The notes below the pieces were generated by a model that made no database searches, was not told where the DNA came from, and saw nothing but the letters and a program-made list of their open reading frames with translations. From Lepidodermella squamata (taxonomy: Eukaryota > Gastrotricha), in the NCBI GenBank assembly GCA_047495785.1, contig JBLDXI010000055.1, positions 558,001-622,000 of the forward strand: 64,000 nucleotides of DNA, in the 5' to 3' direction. Positions 37,666 through 49,602 of this stretch are shown one piece after another; the first letter of the stretch is position 1; each line of letters starts with the position of its first letter. Made by a program: the position numbers and the translations under genes.

Positions 37666-37983
37666 CAGTCATAATAATAACATTTTGCTACACTATTTCA
37701 AAACACAAAGCCGTGTCACCCGTCTATTCAGCTTAGCGACACTATGTTTTTATTGATGCGCCCATGACCAGCAGACCTGTGTGATTGACGAGTTGATGTG
37801 GTTATTGTTTTTCGCCTCATTTTTTCCCAAAATTTTCCCTGCGCAAACACACCGCCGTGATCGGCTTTTATTTGCTCAGTAATCACTCATTATTACGTGA
37901 ATAATTTTATTTACCGATATATACCGCCGGGGTCGGAAATTATTGCTAAAATTATGCGTTTTGTACCTATAGGTTCTTCAATT

Positions 37984-40900
37984 ATGGACGATAAACAGGA
38001 AAGAGCAGCGGATGGTGCTGCTGTTTCGTCGTCGTCTGACTCTTCGTCATCATCGACGAGCTCTAGCTCGTCGAGTTCGTCGAGTTCGTCACCCTCATCG
38101 TCGTGCTCTTCGCGCTGCAGTAGCCGCGGCGGCAGGCGGTCGCCCTTGAGCCCAGCCCGGACAGTCAGCTCTGCGCACCGTTCGTCGACCGCGTCGAGCG
38201 ACAACCGAAGTTTATCGCGGTCTAGCTCGTGCGATTCGGACCAATCGAGCCGAATCGCATCAGGAGCGCACAGCTCGCAATCCAGTGGCAGCCGGTCGTC
38301 GATTCACGGCCACCGGCGAAGCCCGGACAGCAAGTCGGCGTCGACTGTCAGCTCGTCGCATCGATCTTCCCGCCGCTCGTCGCCGTGCTCGTCCACCTCG
38401 CCGCCTCGAGGAACTACTTCCCCCTCGGACGCGCGGCGATCTAGCGAAGAGATCGAGCGAGCTGATTTGCCGAGATCCATTAAATCACCGGAGCCTATTT
38501 CAGCCCGGGACGAGCCTCAAAAATCTGAGGATGAAGATGGAAAGGGCGTGCTAGATTTGATGGAAGAATTTATCCAAGAAGTTGGTAAGGCGATGATGGG
38601 CGAAGCTGAGGCAACTTTGCCTAGCCATCAACACGAGTACAGCCAACCGTCGGGGGTTTGTGTGGTCTGCAACGGCCAGTTGACCCCGACCGGAGCTTGC
38701 GACCGATGTGGCTCCAATTTCGACACCAGCCTCACATCGCCGCAGCGTGTCGCGTCTGTCGAAATTCACGACACGTTCGACGTGCCGGAGGATGAGGATA
38801 AAGACGTAGCCGAGCCGTCGGTTAACCGCCCGGAAACGGCTACGCCATCCAGCCGGCTGCAGGCCGCATTATCGCGGCAGACATCTGGCACGATCTCATC
38901 GCCGGAACGTTTAGACCTCGGCTCGGTTTCGCCGCTGCGATTAGCTGCTGATGGCTCGTCGGTGCACGAATACGTGCTCTCCAGTGATAGGCATTCGCCT
39001 AGCGCGTCGACTGCTTCAAGCCAGTCGAGCCCTTCCAGCGCCAGTCGAAGCGCCTCGACGTTGCCAGTCGACGAGCAGGCGGCGCCAAGCTGGCGCCCAA
39101 AGTCTTCCACGCCATCTTCCGACCGTAAGGACAGGTTCGGCGATGAGATCGAGCGAGCTTCTACCGGCTCGACGGTCACGCCAACGCCGGCGCATCATAA
39201 AGTTGCATTCGCCGGCGTCGACAAGTCTTTCTCGTCGTCAACGTCGGGCGAGTTGCGAGCGGCGCGTCACTCCGACGACGACCATTCGTCGCCGTACGAC
39301 CGCCCGTCCAACCCAGACCCGATGCATGAGATTAACATTCACGCGGTGCCAGACGCTGCGCCGTACCATTCCAACGTCTCCTCGCCGCACCCGCCCCCGA
39401 TTGCCGAGGAGGGCGGTGCGCCGAGCCAGGTTTCGCCAACAGGCTCGGCTATCTCGAATAGCACGCTGTCCAGCTCAGCCCCGGTTTCGGCTTTCCTCGA
39501 CCGCACGAATCGCTTCATCGAGCGCACGATGAATCTAGGCGGTCAGGGCGGCATGGTCGCCGAACGAATTCTCGGCTCCGGTTATAAAGAAGACATCACG
39601 CCGACAGTTTCGCCTAAACCGCCCGCCTACAGCTCATCGTCGCTAAATCGCATTGGCTACTCGTCGGCGAGTGGCAGTGAGGCTGATTTGACGCCGAAAT
39701 ATCGCTACGATTCCGGTTACTCAGCGGCGCCGAGTTACACCCGGCCGTCGTACCCGGCTACGTCGTCGTACCGCAGCAGCAGTTACGACGCGGCGCCGCG
39801 CACTAATACCGCCTATGTGCCATCGTCCTCGCGGCAATACGACCTGCCTTCATGTAAGTTGATGGCCGCCAAAAATCGATTATAGTAGCGCACGTTTCGA
39901 TTTTCACTCCTTTATTGGCACGTCTGATTGTGTTTACGCTGCACTTTATTATTGTCAATGCTGCTATAATATAACCCTCTCTCGCGCCGGAAATGCGACC
40001 TTGGCGCCTCGTTAATTCACAGCCGCGGGCGAGCGCAACTTTTAATTAGTCCTCCTTCCACCTTAAATTTGTGTTTATTTTGCGTCTGGAAAATAGGTGT
40101 GTGCTATATACTTATTTATCGTGAGATTTTTTTTCACCCCGCGTAAATTTGAGTGTGATGAGATGATGATGACGTCGACGGCTTCATCTTTTTACTTCTA
40201 CGAAGACTGGCCGCATCACGTCGCGGCTCGCCGCCAGTTAATAGGCAGCTTCGACGAGGAGGCCGCTTCAGCAGGTAAGAAGCCGCGCGGCTCACCCGCC
40301 ACGCCCTACATATTCTATAATTGCTCGTTGTCTCATCGGCGTGTTTGCTGTTGTTTATGTATGCGAAATCAATGAATTTGGCTGTGGCGCTATTTCAAAA
40401 TGTGATGTGATCTCGCGCCCACCAACGCCGCCGTCGTGCCTTGTCAGGTGTGTGGCCGCGTTTTTGACCGGCCCGGCGCGTACTGGCCAACTGTGTCTCT
40501 TGCTCCGTGTAGCTGTAAACAATGGCCCATCCAAGGCCTTCGCCTGAAATAACAATGGCAATCATACGCTGTAATAACGAATTCATGGCGGCAATTCACG
40601 CGCTGTGTAATTCAATGCGCGCCGTGAATGCTGCGCCGGCTGCCCAGGTGGCGTCCACTTCGATCGGCCGCCCCGCATTGTCCCTCAACCGCTTTTATTG
40701 GGGGCGGCTAACCGAGCGAACGCGCCCGACGCCAAGCACGTATTCTATGCTGCACTGCGGCCAAAACTGCAAACATCATACAAATTTTACACTTTAAAAT
40801 TACTCGGGCCTTGTCCAGTTATACAGATCGTGTCTCTGCTGAGCGCAAATATTTCTCGAGCGAATTTTATATACAGCGAAAAGACGAACCCGCCTTCCGG

Positions 40901-43325
40901 TTCCAACTGCTCTAGCTTTATTTCGATTACACGCCGCAATAATCCGGCCTTTATTAAATTGCTTCCATCGTATAGCGTCGTCGTACTTTAATTTACCTAC
41001 TTAATATTGCGACATATTCGACAAAGTGACCGGCGATCGAGGTATAGTATTTAGCGCTTTTTACATGTGTAATGTGTTAAAATCATGACTTGCCTCTCAC
41101 CTCACCCGCATACCGCTTTGCTTCCGTGGAACGTGCACCCATTGTCCGGCGATGATGATCTATCCATGTTTTCTTTATTGCTATCAGACTCGATGCGTGA
41201 CGAAACGACGAGCAACGCGACGCAACCGGCGCCGATCGGCGAGCGCCGCCCGTCCAACGACTACGCGTCGTATTTGAAGGCTGACCGCGACCACGGCGGC
41301 GATTCTGGCTCGTCCATCCTAGACGGGCCTATTGGCAGTTCTTCGAACATCTACGCGAAAAGCAGCTACCTCTACCCGGAGAAGAACAACAGCGCAGATT
41401 CATCCACTGCCCAACCGGCGTCGCTGAGTGCGCTGCAGCAGGTGAAGCGCGACGCGGAACAGCGTGACCGTAACATATCGGCGTGGCTGCAAGAGGCGCG
41501 TCGCACGGCGCCGTCGTCCAATGTCACGTCGGACATTGAAGACATGCGCGATCGAAACCAGATTTTCCGCGACGCCCTTCGCGTTATGAGCAGCGTCACC
41601 GGCCGCGAGCTCGAAGAGCTGCGCAACCGAAGCATGCGCCTCGATTGCGAGATGATCCGCATCGAGGGCGAGCTCCGAGCTGCTGGCTGCCGAGTCGAAG
41701 GTAACAATAGCGGCCAACAACAACAGCAACAGCAACAACCAGCTGCGGAGGAAAATCGCTCGAAATATTCGTCGAACAACAACGTGTATTCTTCATATAC
41801 CTCGAAGCCATATGCGCAGAGTCCGCTCGTTCTCGAAGCTACTGCAGCTGTTGAAGCGTTGGCGACCAAATATTTCGGCGGTGTGGGCAGCGTTCCGTCT
41901 CTTGGCCAGCGGAAGCCACTCGAAAGCCATCACCGAGAAACAGACTACAACAACAGCAACAACAACAGCGGAAACGAAGAGTCGAATAACAACGGCGATG
42001 GCTACAACGTGAGGTTTCTACTCGGCCGGATCAGTGAGTTGGAACACAGGGTGCATGAATTGACCGAGACCAGGGTGAACACTGAACGCCGGCTGAGCGA
42101 CCACGCTGTCCAGCCGCCGTCCGGCCATCAGTCGCGAGCTGCAGCCCTACCTGGTCGCAACTCGTCGGCGCAACCGATTCGCCGAGATGGCTCCTCGAGC
42201 CGGACTCGCCAGCAATCGGCCGATATGTGGCCGGTGATCAAACAGCTGGAGGAGAAGCTCGACGTTATGACGAAGAAAACTTTGAGTGAAGACGAAATGT
42301 CGATAGTTCGCGACTTGCTGCGGCGGCTGAAAACATCGGACCAATCGTCAAGCCCCCGTCAGTACCCGGCGCCGTCCGCCTCGGCCACCCTGCCGCGTCG
42401 AACCAGATCGCCATCGCCATTGACAGCCAACAACAACAACGCAGCTCCTCGATCCTACGTCGGCGCTAGTTTGCAGAAACGCGACGCGAGTGCAGGCGCG
42501 ACTCGGCGTATGTCTCCGCAACGCGCGTCTTCCCTAGCCGACTGGCTACACCAGCCGTCAGCCTCAGCCGGGCTGGGCGAGTCGCTGATGAACCAGGCTC
42601 GGGCTACAGCACACGCGCATCAACAAATGCGGCCGTCACTCAGCGCGAACCAGCTGGCGAATTCGATACGGGCGCAGGCTGTCGACCGCCCTGGGCCTTG
42701 TTTAGTGTCAACCGGGTACCCAGCGCCGTTGTCGCAGGCGACATCTCACCGCGGCCGGTCGATCTCGCCGCCGCAGATTCAAGGCCGAACGATACTAAGA
42801 ACAGCCCGACTATCACCCGTCATGTCCGGCCAGCGCCCCACATCGCCGTCCCAACTGCTGGGCGACAGCTACTCCGCAATCAGTGACGACCGCCCGGGAT
42901 CGCCTTTCTACTCGAAATACGCCCCGGCGACTAAGGCTGACAGCTTGTCTAGCGGCGAGAAAGGTGCCCAGAACAACTCAGCCATCGATTCAGTCGTCGG
43001 CAAGCGGCCGTTCGTGCCGCGTAACGCCAATGACGTGAGGCTGGGTGATGTTATCAAATTCACGCGTCAAGGCGGTCGCGTCGCTCGAGGCGTTGTCCGA
43101 TACGTCGGTCACCTGCCAGGCCGTGAAGACGTCTACCTAGGCGTTGAACTCGAGGCGCAGGACGGTAAGCATGACGGCACCTACGAGGGACGTCGCTACT
43201 TCAAATGGTAAATTTTCCCTAATTTTTTCTTAAAATTTCATCAATTTTTTCCGTTCAACAGCAAAGCAAACAAGGGCGTATTTGTCGCGTTCAACAAAGT
43301 GGTTATTGCTTGGGGCGACGCGTGA
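37984..43325 (+). CDS. CAP-Gly domain protein, long isoform
   Basis: Exons 37984-39853, 41188-43207 and 43262-43325 give 1317 residues. The first exon is very rich in Ser, Pro and Arg and contains a zinc-ribbon-like pair of CxxC knuckles (CVVC...CDRC). The second holds helical stretches (DRNISAWLQEARR, ELEELRNRSMRLDCEM), a Gln run and Asn runs. The C-terminal 75 residues are a CAP-Gly domain: GDVIKFTRQGGRVARGVVRY, then YLGVELEAQ, GKHDG, RYFKC and KGVFVAF. CAP-Gly modules bind EEY/F tails of tubulin and EB proteins, so a microtubule plus-end or cytoskeletal role is likely. The signature GKNDG reads GKHDG. The start at 37984 is preferred; 37954 is in frame. No named orthologue was recognised, since CAP-Gly at the very C-terminus is uncommon. 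Confidence 0.82.
40163..40274 (+). CDS. Alternative first coding exon of the CAP-Gly gene (short isoform)
   Basis: An ATG run at 40163 opens a 112-base exon ending GCTTCAGCAG before GTAAGA. It encodes MMMTSTASSFYFYEDWPHH and following residues. It ends in phase 1, as does the long first exon, so it splices in frame to 41188 and yields a 731-residue protein with the coiled and CAP-Gly parts but without the Ser-rich zinc-ribbon half. It lies inside the intron 39854-41187. Confidence 0.6.
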
Positions 43326-43566
43326 AGCAGCAGCTTCACAAAATCTTCGACATCATTCCAAGACTGAAATTTTAATTTTGAGCTGACGATCATTTTGTTC
43401 ACATTTTTTGTACATTTTTTGTGATTACTGCGACGAAATGACTACTGCCAAAACGATCTCTCTCTGCCATGTGACCTTGATTTTCCTAACCTCTTAACAT
43501 CTCAACTGTAATAATGATGGCAAATCGGAGTATACTTAATTATAAATTTTTATATATTTTGTGAAC

Positions 43567-43572
43567 AATAAA
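43567..43572 (+). promoter_or_regulatory. Poly(A) signal of the CAP-Gly gene
   Basis: AATAAA lies about 240 bases after the stop codon at 43325. Confidence 0.5.
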
Positions 43573-45921
43573 TTTTTCTGCTCCTATACTTCCTCTGTAA
43601 TGCGCCCTGCTTTTATGCATTTTTCAGACCTTGAGAATGAAAATCAAATGTTTTAGCAGCTTTGACGCACGTTATTGAGCATCGGTATTACTTCGATTTT
43701 TGTGGTTTGCGTTTGACTCGTTCTAAAACAACTACCTAAATATCTGTGCCATTATCACCACCGCCAGCAGACACTGTGTGCTCTACATTAATTGTAGAAT
43801 ATTCGATATCAATTCTTGTGACGTCTTTTCATGTGAGAAGCGCTTCGCTGTTGATTTTTTTCACTTCTTTCGACTCAACTGCGAGCCATCCAACCGGAAA
43901 AGACACGTCATTTTCGTGTAAATAAGGATCAGAACTAACCCCGCCTGACATCATGATACGAAAGGTTGATTTTTATTCCGTGTAATATTGCTAACCATTA
44001 CGCAAGTGATGTAAATAGCGAGGGTGAGCATTATAGATCATATGACTGACAAATTGTGAATTTAAACGTTATATCGTTTTAATACCGCTTACAATAATAT
44101 ATCAAAAGCACAATGTTTTGCCATAACTGAGATCTCACGATAAATAAAAGCTAAAATGGCGACATAGAATCGGTGTGTTTTGAAAATCGAAAAAGTTGAA
44201 AATGCTTCAATTTTAAAATGATGCTATCAATTGACATAGTGAAATAATGAGATAATAAGGAGCAGGATATGAGATAATATTATCATAGTGAAATAATGAA
44301 CTAAGCCACTATAACTAAGCCTGCAAGCGCTTTCACTCTTCGCACAATGTTTGCCATTTCAACCCCGGCCAATATTCTCGCTTACTACCTGCGGAGGTCA
44401 AACGGCGGTCAATCTAGGGTAAATCCCACCTGGAGCGAATATTCATGCTAAAATGTTAGATCGGTGGAGAGTTTGAATAATTTCAGCTTAATTTCAAGTA
44501 ATGCACACCCTTTAGCTAACAGCTGATAGTTCTGTAATGTCGTTTTACTTAGACTGCCATATACGATAAATACTGCCGAATTTCTTATTTCTACCTCTTT
44601 AACTAGTGTGATATCTCATTTATTTTCTCGTTGTCAGATCTGCCTTCCAGTCTTTTAGCAGGTGAGTGCGTAGCAAGCCTCACTGTTTATTTACTGAATA
44701 TACATTTTACTCCATATACAAGCTATTTAATAGATCTCGACTGACGCAGCATAAAAAGACACTGCGCCGCAAAACCTTAACGTGAAATTCAAAGTTATGC
44801 CGCGTCGCCAGCACAAAATGGAATACAAGAAACTTCGGCATTTATTATTTTAATAGATGTGAAGTATATACCGAAAAGTCTGGTGGCGTTTGAATAATTA
44901 AATTAAGGGCCTTATTGTGAGATGTTCTCGAACTCGCTAAAACGTAGCCGTAAAGTGATGTGAGAGTCATGTTTAACAGAAAATTGACAAGGATGTTGGA
45001 TCTTGTAAGAGATGCTACACTTGAAAGATTGATGATCTCTAGAGTTTTAGCAGGGTTTTAGGTTTTAAAACAATAGCGAAATATACTGAGGGCAATGACT
45101 TTCCGGTATTAATTTCAAACATATCAGGTCGTTTTCGCATTTAACGGGGCTATGCTCCGTCAGTGTGGTCCAAATGTAGACTACGGAGTCTTTTAAGCTC
45201 TTTTCGAAAATGTTCAGGCTACGAAGCGATTTTTGGTAAATTCCTTATGTGGCTTTGAATAGGCTCCGAGATGGTTTCCATAGGCTCACGCAGATTCTTT
45301 AACAAACTCAGATGCAGGGGTGAAAATCAGAGGGATTTTGCCATTTTTCCTGTTTCTGCATTCATTAACTTGGAATTTAATCTATATTTTTCATGTCAGA
45401 ATCGTAATTTTATACTACCAGAGTTACGCAGTTAATCCATATTCAGACTTCGGAGCCTTTTAGCCTCTTTTAGATGGACGAAGAAGGTCGATGGAACTGG
45501 AAACCCCGCACTCAGCGCTGGCACCCGCGCCTTAAAATCATGAGGAATTTTGCAGCTAAAAATTATAATGAAAATCAATAAAACGAAATATTTATTATCA
45601 TCATATCTTATTGTAACCAGATTTATATATTTTTGGTTTTCACCTTGACCGATATACCGCGAAAATTATCCGCGAGAAATAGGATTTTTTAAGTGTTTGG
45701 CGCACGATACTTCGATGAGGACACTTGTTGCTTACTCTCCCAGCTAATATGTACCCAAGGGATAAGCACTCGGCAGCCTTAAAGCTCAGGAAATTAATTA
45801 TTCGGCCCCCTATCTGGGGATCGCTACCACTAACAGTTCATAAAAGCTTTTTTCCTTATTTTCTCTGAATTAATGAGTTCTAATCCCGATCATAGGCGTT
45901 ACAGACTTCTCGGCTCTCAGT
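43573..45921. other. 2.3-kb region before the adaptor gene, nothing coding seen
   Basis: No frame above 60 codons occurs on either strand. An acceptor-like CTCTCAG ends at 45920, directly before the ATG at 45922, so a leader exon or trans-splice leader upstream is plausible. Confidence 0.45.
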
Positions 45922-48035
45922 ATGTCAGAAATAGAGGATCCAAATGCTGACTCAAACATTTCTGTCGCGAATAAAGAAGAGGCATCATCTGGTGAGTTTT
46001 TTCATCTTATGACCCCCTGTGACAAGTGAATGTTACAGTCTCTTCCAGATTTGCTAGAAGAAAAGCCGAAACCGAAGAAGGTTGTTGGTGTAGGCTTGGG
46101 AAACATATTCGATGGTGGCGCGATTAGCTTGCGTAAAAGTGTTATCGATACCTCTCTGACAAAAGAAGAAGTATCCTCTGGTGACCATACGAACGAGAAG
46201 CCAGGTTCAGAAAGTTCGAACGGTGCCGCGGATGGGCGCGAAAAGGCATTGGTGCTGTTCTCCTATAAAGCTGAGCACGAAGATGAGCTTAGCTTAATTG
46301 AGGGAGAAGAGGTAAGAGATATAACTATAAACGTTATTTTAATATGTATATATTTTTTTCAGGTCATAGTTCTCCAAAAAGAGATAGAAGATCCTGGGTG
46401 GTATCGAGGCGAGGCGCATGGTAAAATTGGAGTATTCCCTGATAATTTCGTTCGTCTCATTCCAGCAGTATGTGTTTCAATTCCGACGTTTAAATGGCTT
46501 CAGTTAACCTAATTTTGTATATTTGTAGCAAAAACCGAAGAAACCTCCGCCGCCAAGTCGAGAAGCGCTAGCTCGTTCTGTTCACATGACTAGTACTCCT
46601 CCACAGTGTGAGAGCCCGATGTCTCAATCAACTGATAACATTGTTTCGAACTCTGAAGCGGCTGTAGCTGAAAATGAAATCAAGCCGCCACCGTTGCCTC
46701 CCAAGGACGCTGGGCCGAGACCAGGGAAAATAGGGATGGGAGCGATTCCTAACATTGGGCAGCTTCGTAACATGCTGAAGTCAGCAGGATCGTCTCCAGA
46801 GGGTCCAGCTCCTGGTCGCTCTCGTAAGTGCCGTCGTCAGCATGCAGTTTTATCAATTGTTCACTTGTCCATTTTTAGTGTTTTACATATCTTCGCAAAA
46901 TCCCGACGGCGATCCAACACTGTTGATAGTTCCTGAAGCTGGTGCTACTGTGACAACTGTTCTGTTCCATCCGACTAAAGATAGGGCTCGACCCGCCCGG
47001 AAGCACCAAGATCGGCGTCGTGCAGTGAAATTCGAAGAAAGTACGGCGATGTCGCCATCTAATAATGATGCATACGCCCCTCTGCAACCAAACACTAGCG
47101 AAAATGTATATGAAACTGCCGAGCCGCCAATTGCTTCTTCTTCTTCCACCCACCATCATCCCAGTAATACGAATAACCACAGTAATACGAAGCCATCTGT
47201 TTTGCATGGCGAAAATAACAGACCCCAACTTCCTTCTTCACCTTCTCCGCCTGTCTGGGAGAAGCGTGATAGCAATGCTTGTGAGCTTTTTTCTTTAAAT
47301 TCTTAATCAATATTTATAAATTTTCTCATCTAATCCATAGCCCAAGAGCACAAGTACCAGCAGTTAGAGCAATCAGAATCAAACGACAGTTCAAGTCCGT
47401 CTTCGCAGCCTATTCGGCGTCCTCCTGCTCCCCCTGCAAAGAAACCTCCGCCTGTGATCCCGAAAAAATCAGCAGCAGTGTTACTGCAACAGCGGAATTC
47501 CGTCGAAATTAATTCAGCACCTGTCACGCCTGAACCAACTCCGTCTCCTGTTCCTTCTGCGCCTCAGCCTCAGCCTGCTGTAGCCGCTGCCCCGCCTGCT
47601 CCGGAAACGAAACCCGTCAAAGAGAAAGAAACTGTTGTGACTAAACCAGCTGTCGCGCCTTCTGTAACGCCGAATAAGTCAGTGTTTGAAGCAAGGCAAG
47701 CGACTCCGCCTCCTAGCAATAAACAGCCATCGCCTCCGCCTGCAAATAGTGATCAAAGTGTCAACGCAGTGATTTCTCGCTGCGACAGGCTGGATAAACT
47801 GGTGCAAGACCTGCGGCGGGATTTGAGCTCAGCGCAAAATGACATTCGCCGGTTGACGATGGAGCTTGACGAAGAGAAGAAAGCGCGGCTATCGGCCCAA
47901 GTCGATCTCGAACGGCTGCGGAAAATGATTGACAAGCAAAGCGTGACACCGTTGTTGCCAAACTACCCTGCCCCGACGGCGCCGGTTCGCCCGCCCCCGC
48001 CCAACGACCCTTCACTGCCAACCACGGCGATTTGA
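45922..48035 (+). CDS. CIN85/CD2AP-family adaptor with a single SH3 domain
   Basis: Exons 45922-45991, 46049-46311, 46363-46467, 46529-46823, 46879-47280 and 47341-48035 give 609 residues. KKVVGVGLGNIFDGG followed by an SH3 domain (about 90-146: ALVLFSYKAEHEDELSL, DPGWYRGE, GVFPDNFVRLI) matches the third SH3 of CIN85/CD2AP. Pro-rich segments (KKPPPP, RRPPAPPAKKPPP) follow. LFHPTKDR near 273 with downstream basic residues recalls the capping-protein-interaction motif of this family. A coiled coil at about 519-580 ends the protein, as in CIN85. These adaptors link receptors, Cbl-type ligases and actin capping protein at endocytic sites. The first two SH3 domains are not present in the window. 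Confidence 0.88.
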
Positions 48036-49602
48036 AATGACCAAAATATTGACAGAAAAATAACCACTATTTGTGCATTTGTTTCCGGTGGGATTTGACT
48101 GATTACGTTATAATTAGAGTAAGTACTTAAAGAATGATTTCGGAAAATTGCGGAATTTTTCGCCGTTTTCCGAAATTATTTGAGTAAAACTTCAAGAGAG
48201 ACTGGCGAAAATGAGGCTGTGATTGAATGTTATTGATTGTTGGCACATTTTTGTATGAGAAATATTTTATGAATTTAATTATGTCATCATTATTTGTCTC
48301 CCTTTTGCTTTTTCACCATCCATTGGCTCGCTGTAATTAATAATTATTTTCTGCTATGCGAACAAAGTCTTCCTTTATTATGATGTATGCCTTGAGCTTG
48401 CTTCAAATTTTTTCATCATTGTAGCGCAGGTTTTTCGCGCTGTCGGCAGTCTGATTTCCCGTGTGTATTGCCTGGGCGCCACCTCAAACTACCAACTGGT
48501 TCTTTTTCGCAACTATCTTTTTCTCACGCTAAATTGCACCGCAAACGCTCTGGAGGAAAGATGTGCGCAATATTTTTGCTTGCCTCGCTAGTTTCCGCGC
48601 CGCCCTTTGCTTTTCTATTTGGCTGTGCATATTGCCAATTACCAGAGTGGCGCGTAATTTGTAATTGTAGCCTCCACCACCACTGGCGTCATCAAAGGAA
48701 AGGTGAGCGCGTACATCTCTACCTGATGCCGTTGAGTGTGTGTGTTATATGAAAGAAAACAAGTGTGAGGATGATGCGCGGCCTGTTTTATTGCGAGAGA
48801 ACGCGCCGTTGTTTTGACGCGCAACGCGCACCAATTTTTCAAACAGCCGCTACAATGCTAAAAGACCGCCAATTTTTTTTCACTGCGCTCGCTTTTTTCC
48901 TACCGCCTCTATCTATCTATCTACCTTGTTGTATTGAAACACTTTCAAAATAATATGTACGTGTCGGCTGCTCGCCCCCTCATCATTTCTTTACGACTAC
49001 TCTGCTCGGCTGCTACAACTGATGATTAATATGTAATAGCTGCATGTGTTTATTTATAGCAGAAATTTCTTCCAAAACACGTGTGCGCAAAGCAGAAGTT
49101 ACCTTCATTTAAAAACCAGCTGCAGTTTTTCGGTGCTCTTTACAACATCACTGTAATATGCCGATTGCTATTATATTATATCATCATCATTATACGACGA
49201 TGGAAAAATAGTAATAAAAAATAAATAATGCTCTGCGAGAAAATACTTGCCGGTATTTGCTTTTCAAGGTGGATGAATAATAGCGGCGTCAATGCGCCCG
49301 TTACACGAGATGAATAGCCGGCGCATCCTCCTTAATAAAAACGCGTAATCGTTTCGCCCTCAGAGCTGCTTTGAAAAGAGAAGTGTCCGCATATAGACAT
49401 GGTTATGTATCACGCCTTTGGTTTATTTGTTTCATCGTCGCGTTGCTTCCCAAAAGCAGTTTTTTATAATATCAAGTTGCGATGCAGAAATTATCAAAAA
49501 TCATGTCAACAGCGTTTTTCGGGATGTTTACAAAAATGTACAAAAAGAGATCACAGCTTTGTTGAATATAAATTAGCGTGAAAAAACAAGACGAGGGTCT
49601 TC
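48036..49602. other. Convergent intergenic region
   Basis: Holds the 3' flanks of the adaptor gene (+) and of the glucosyltransferase (-). It includes a short TCTA run (48907-48923). No gene or RNA element was recognised. Confidence 0.45.

Noticed and set aside
38951-39532. 193-codon frame within the CAP-Gly long exon
   Set aside because: Off-frame reading of Ser/Arg-rich, CpG-rich coding sequence; the main frame is longer and connects to the CAP-Gly exons.
41372-41869. 165-codon minus-strand frame with Cys and Ser runs
   Set aside because: Antisense of the Gln-run region of the CAP-Gly gene; the Cys run is simply the complement of CAG/CAA codons.
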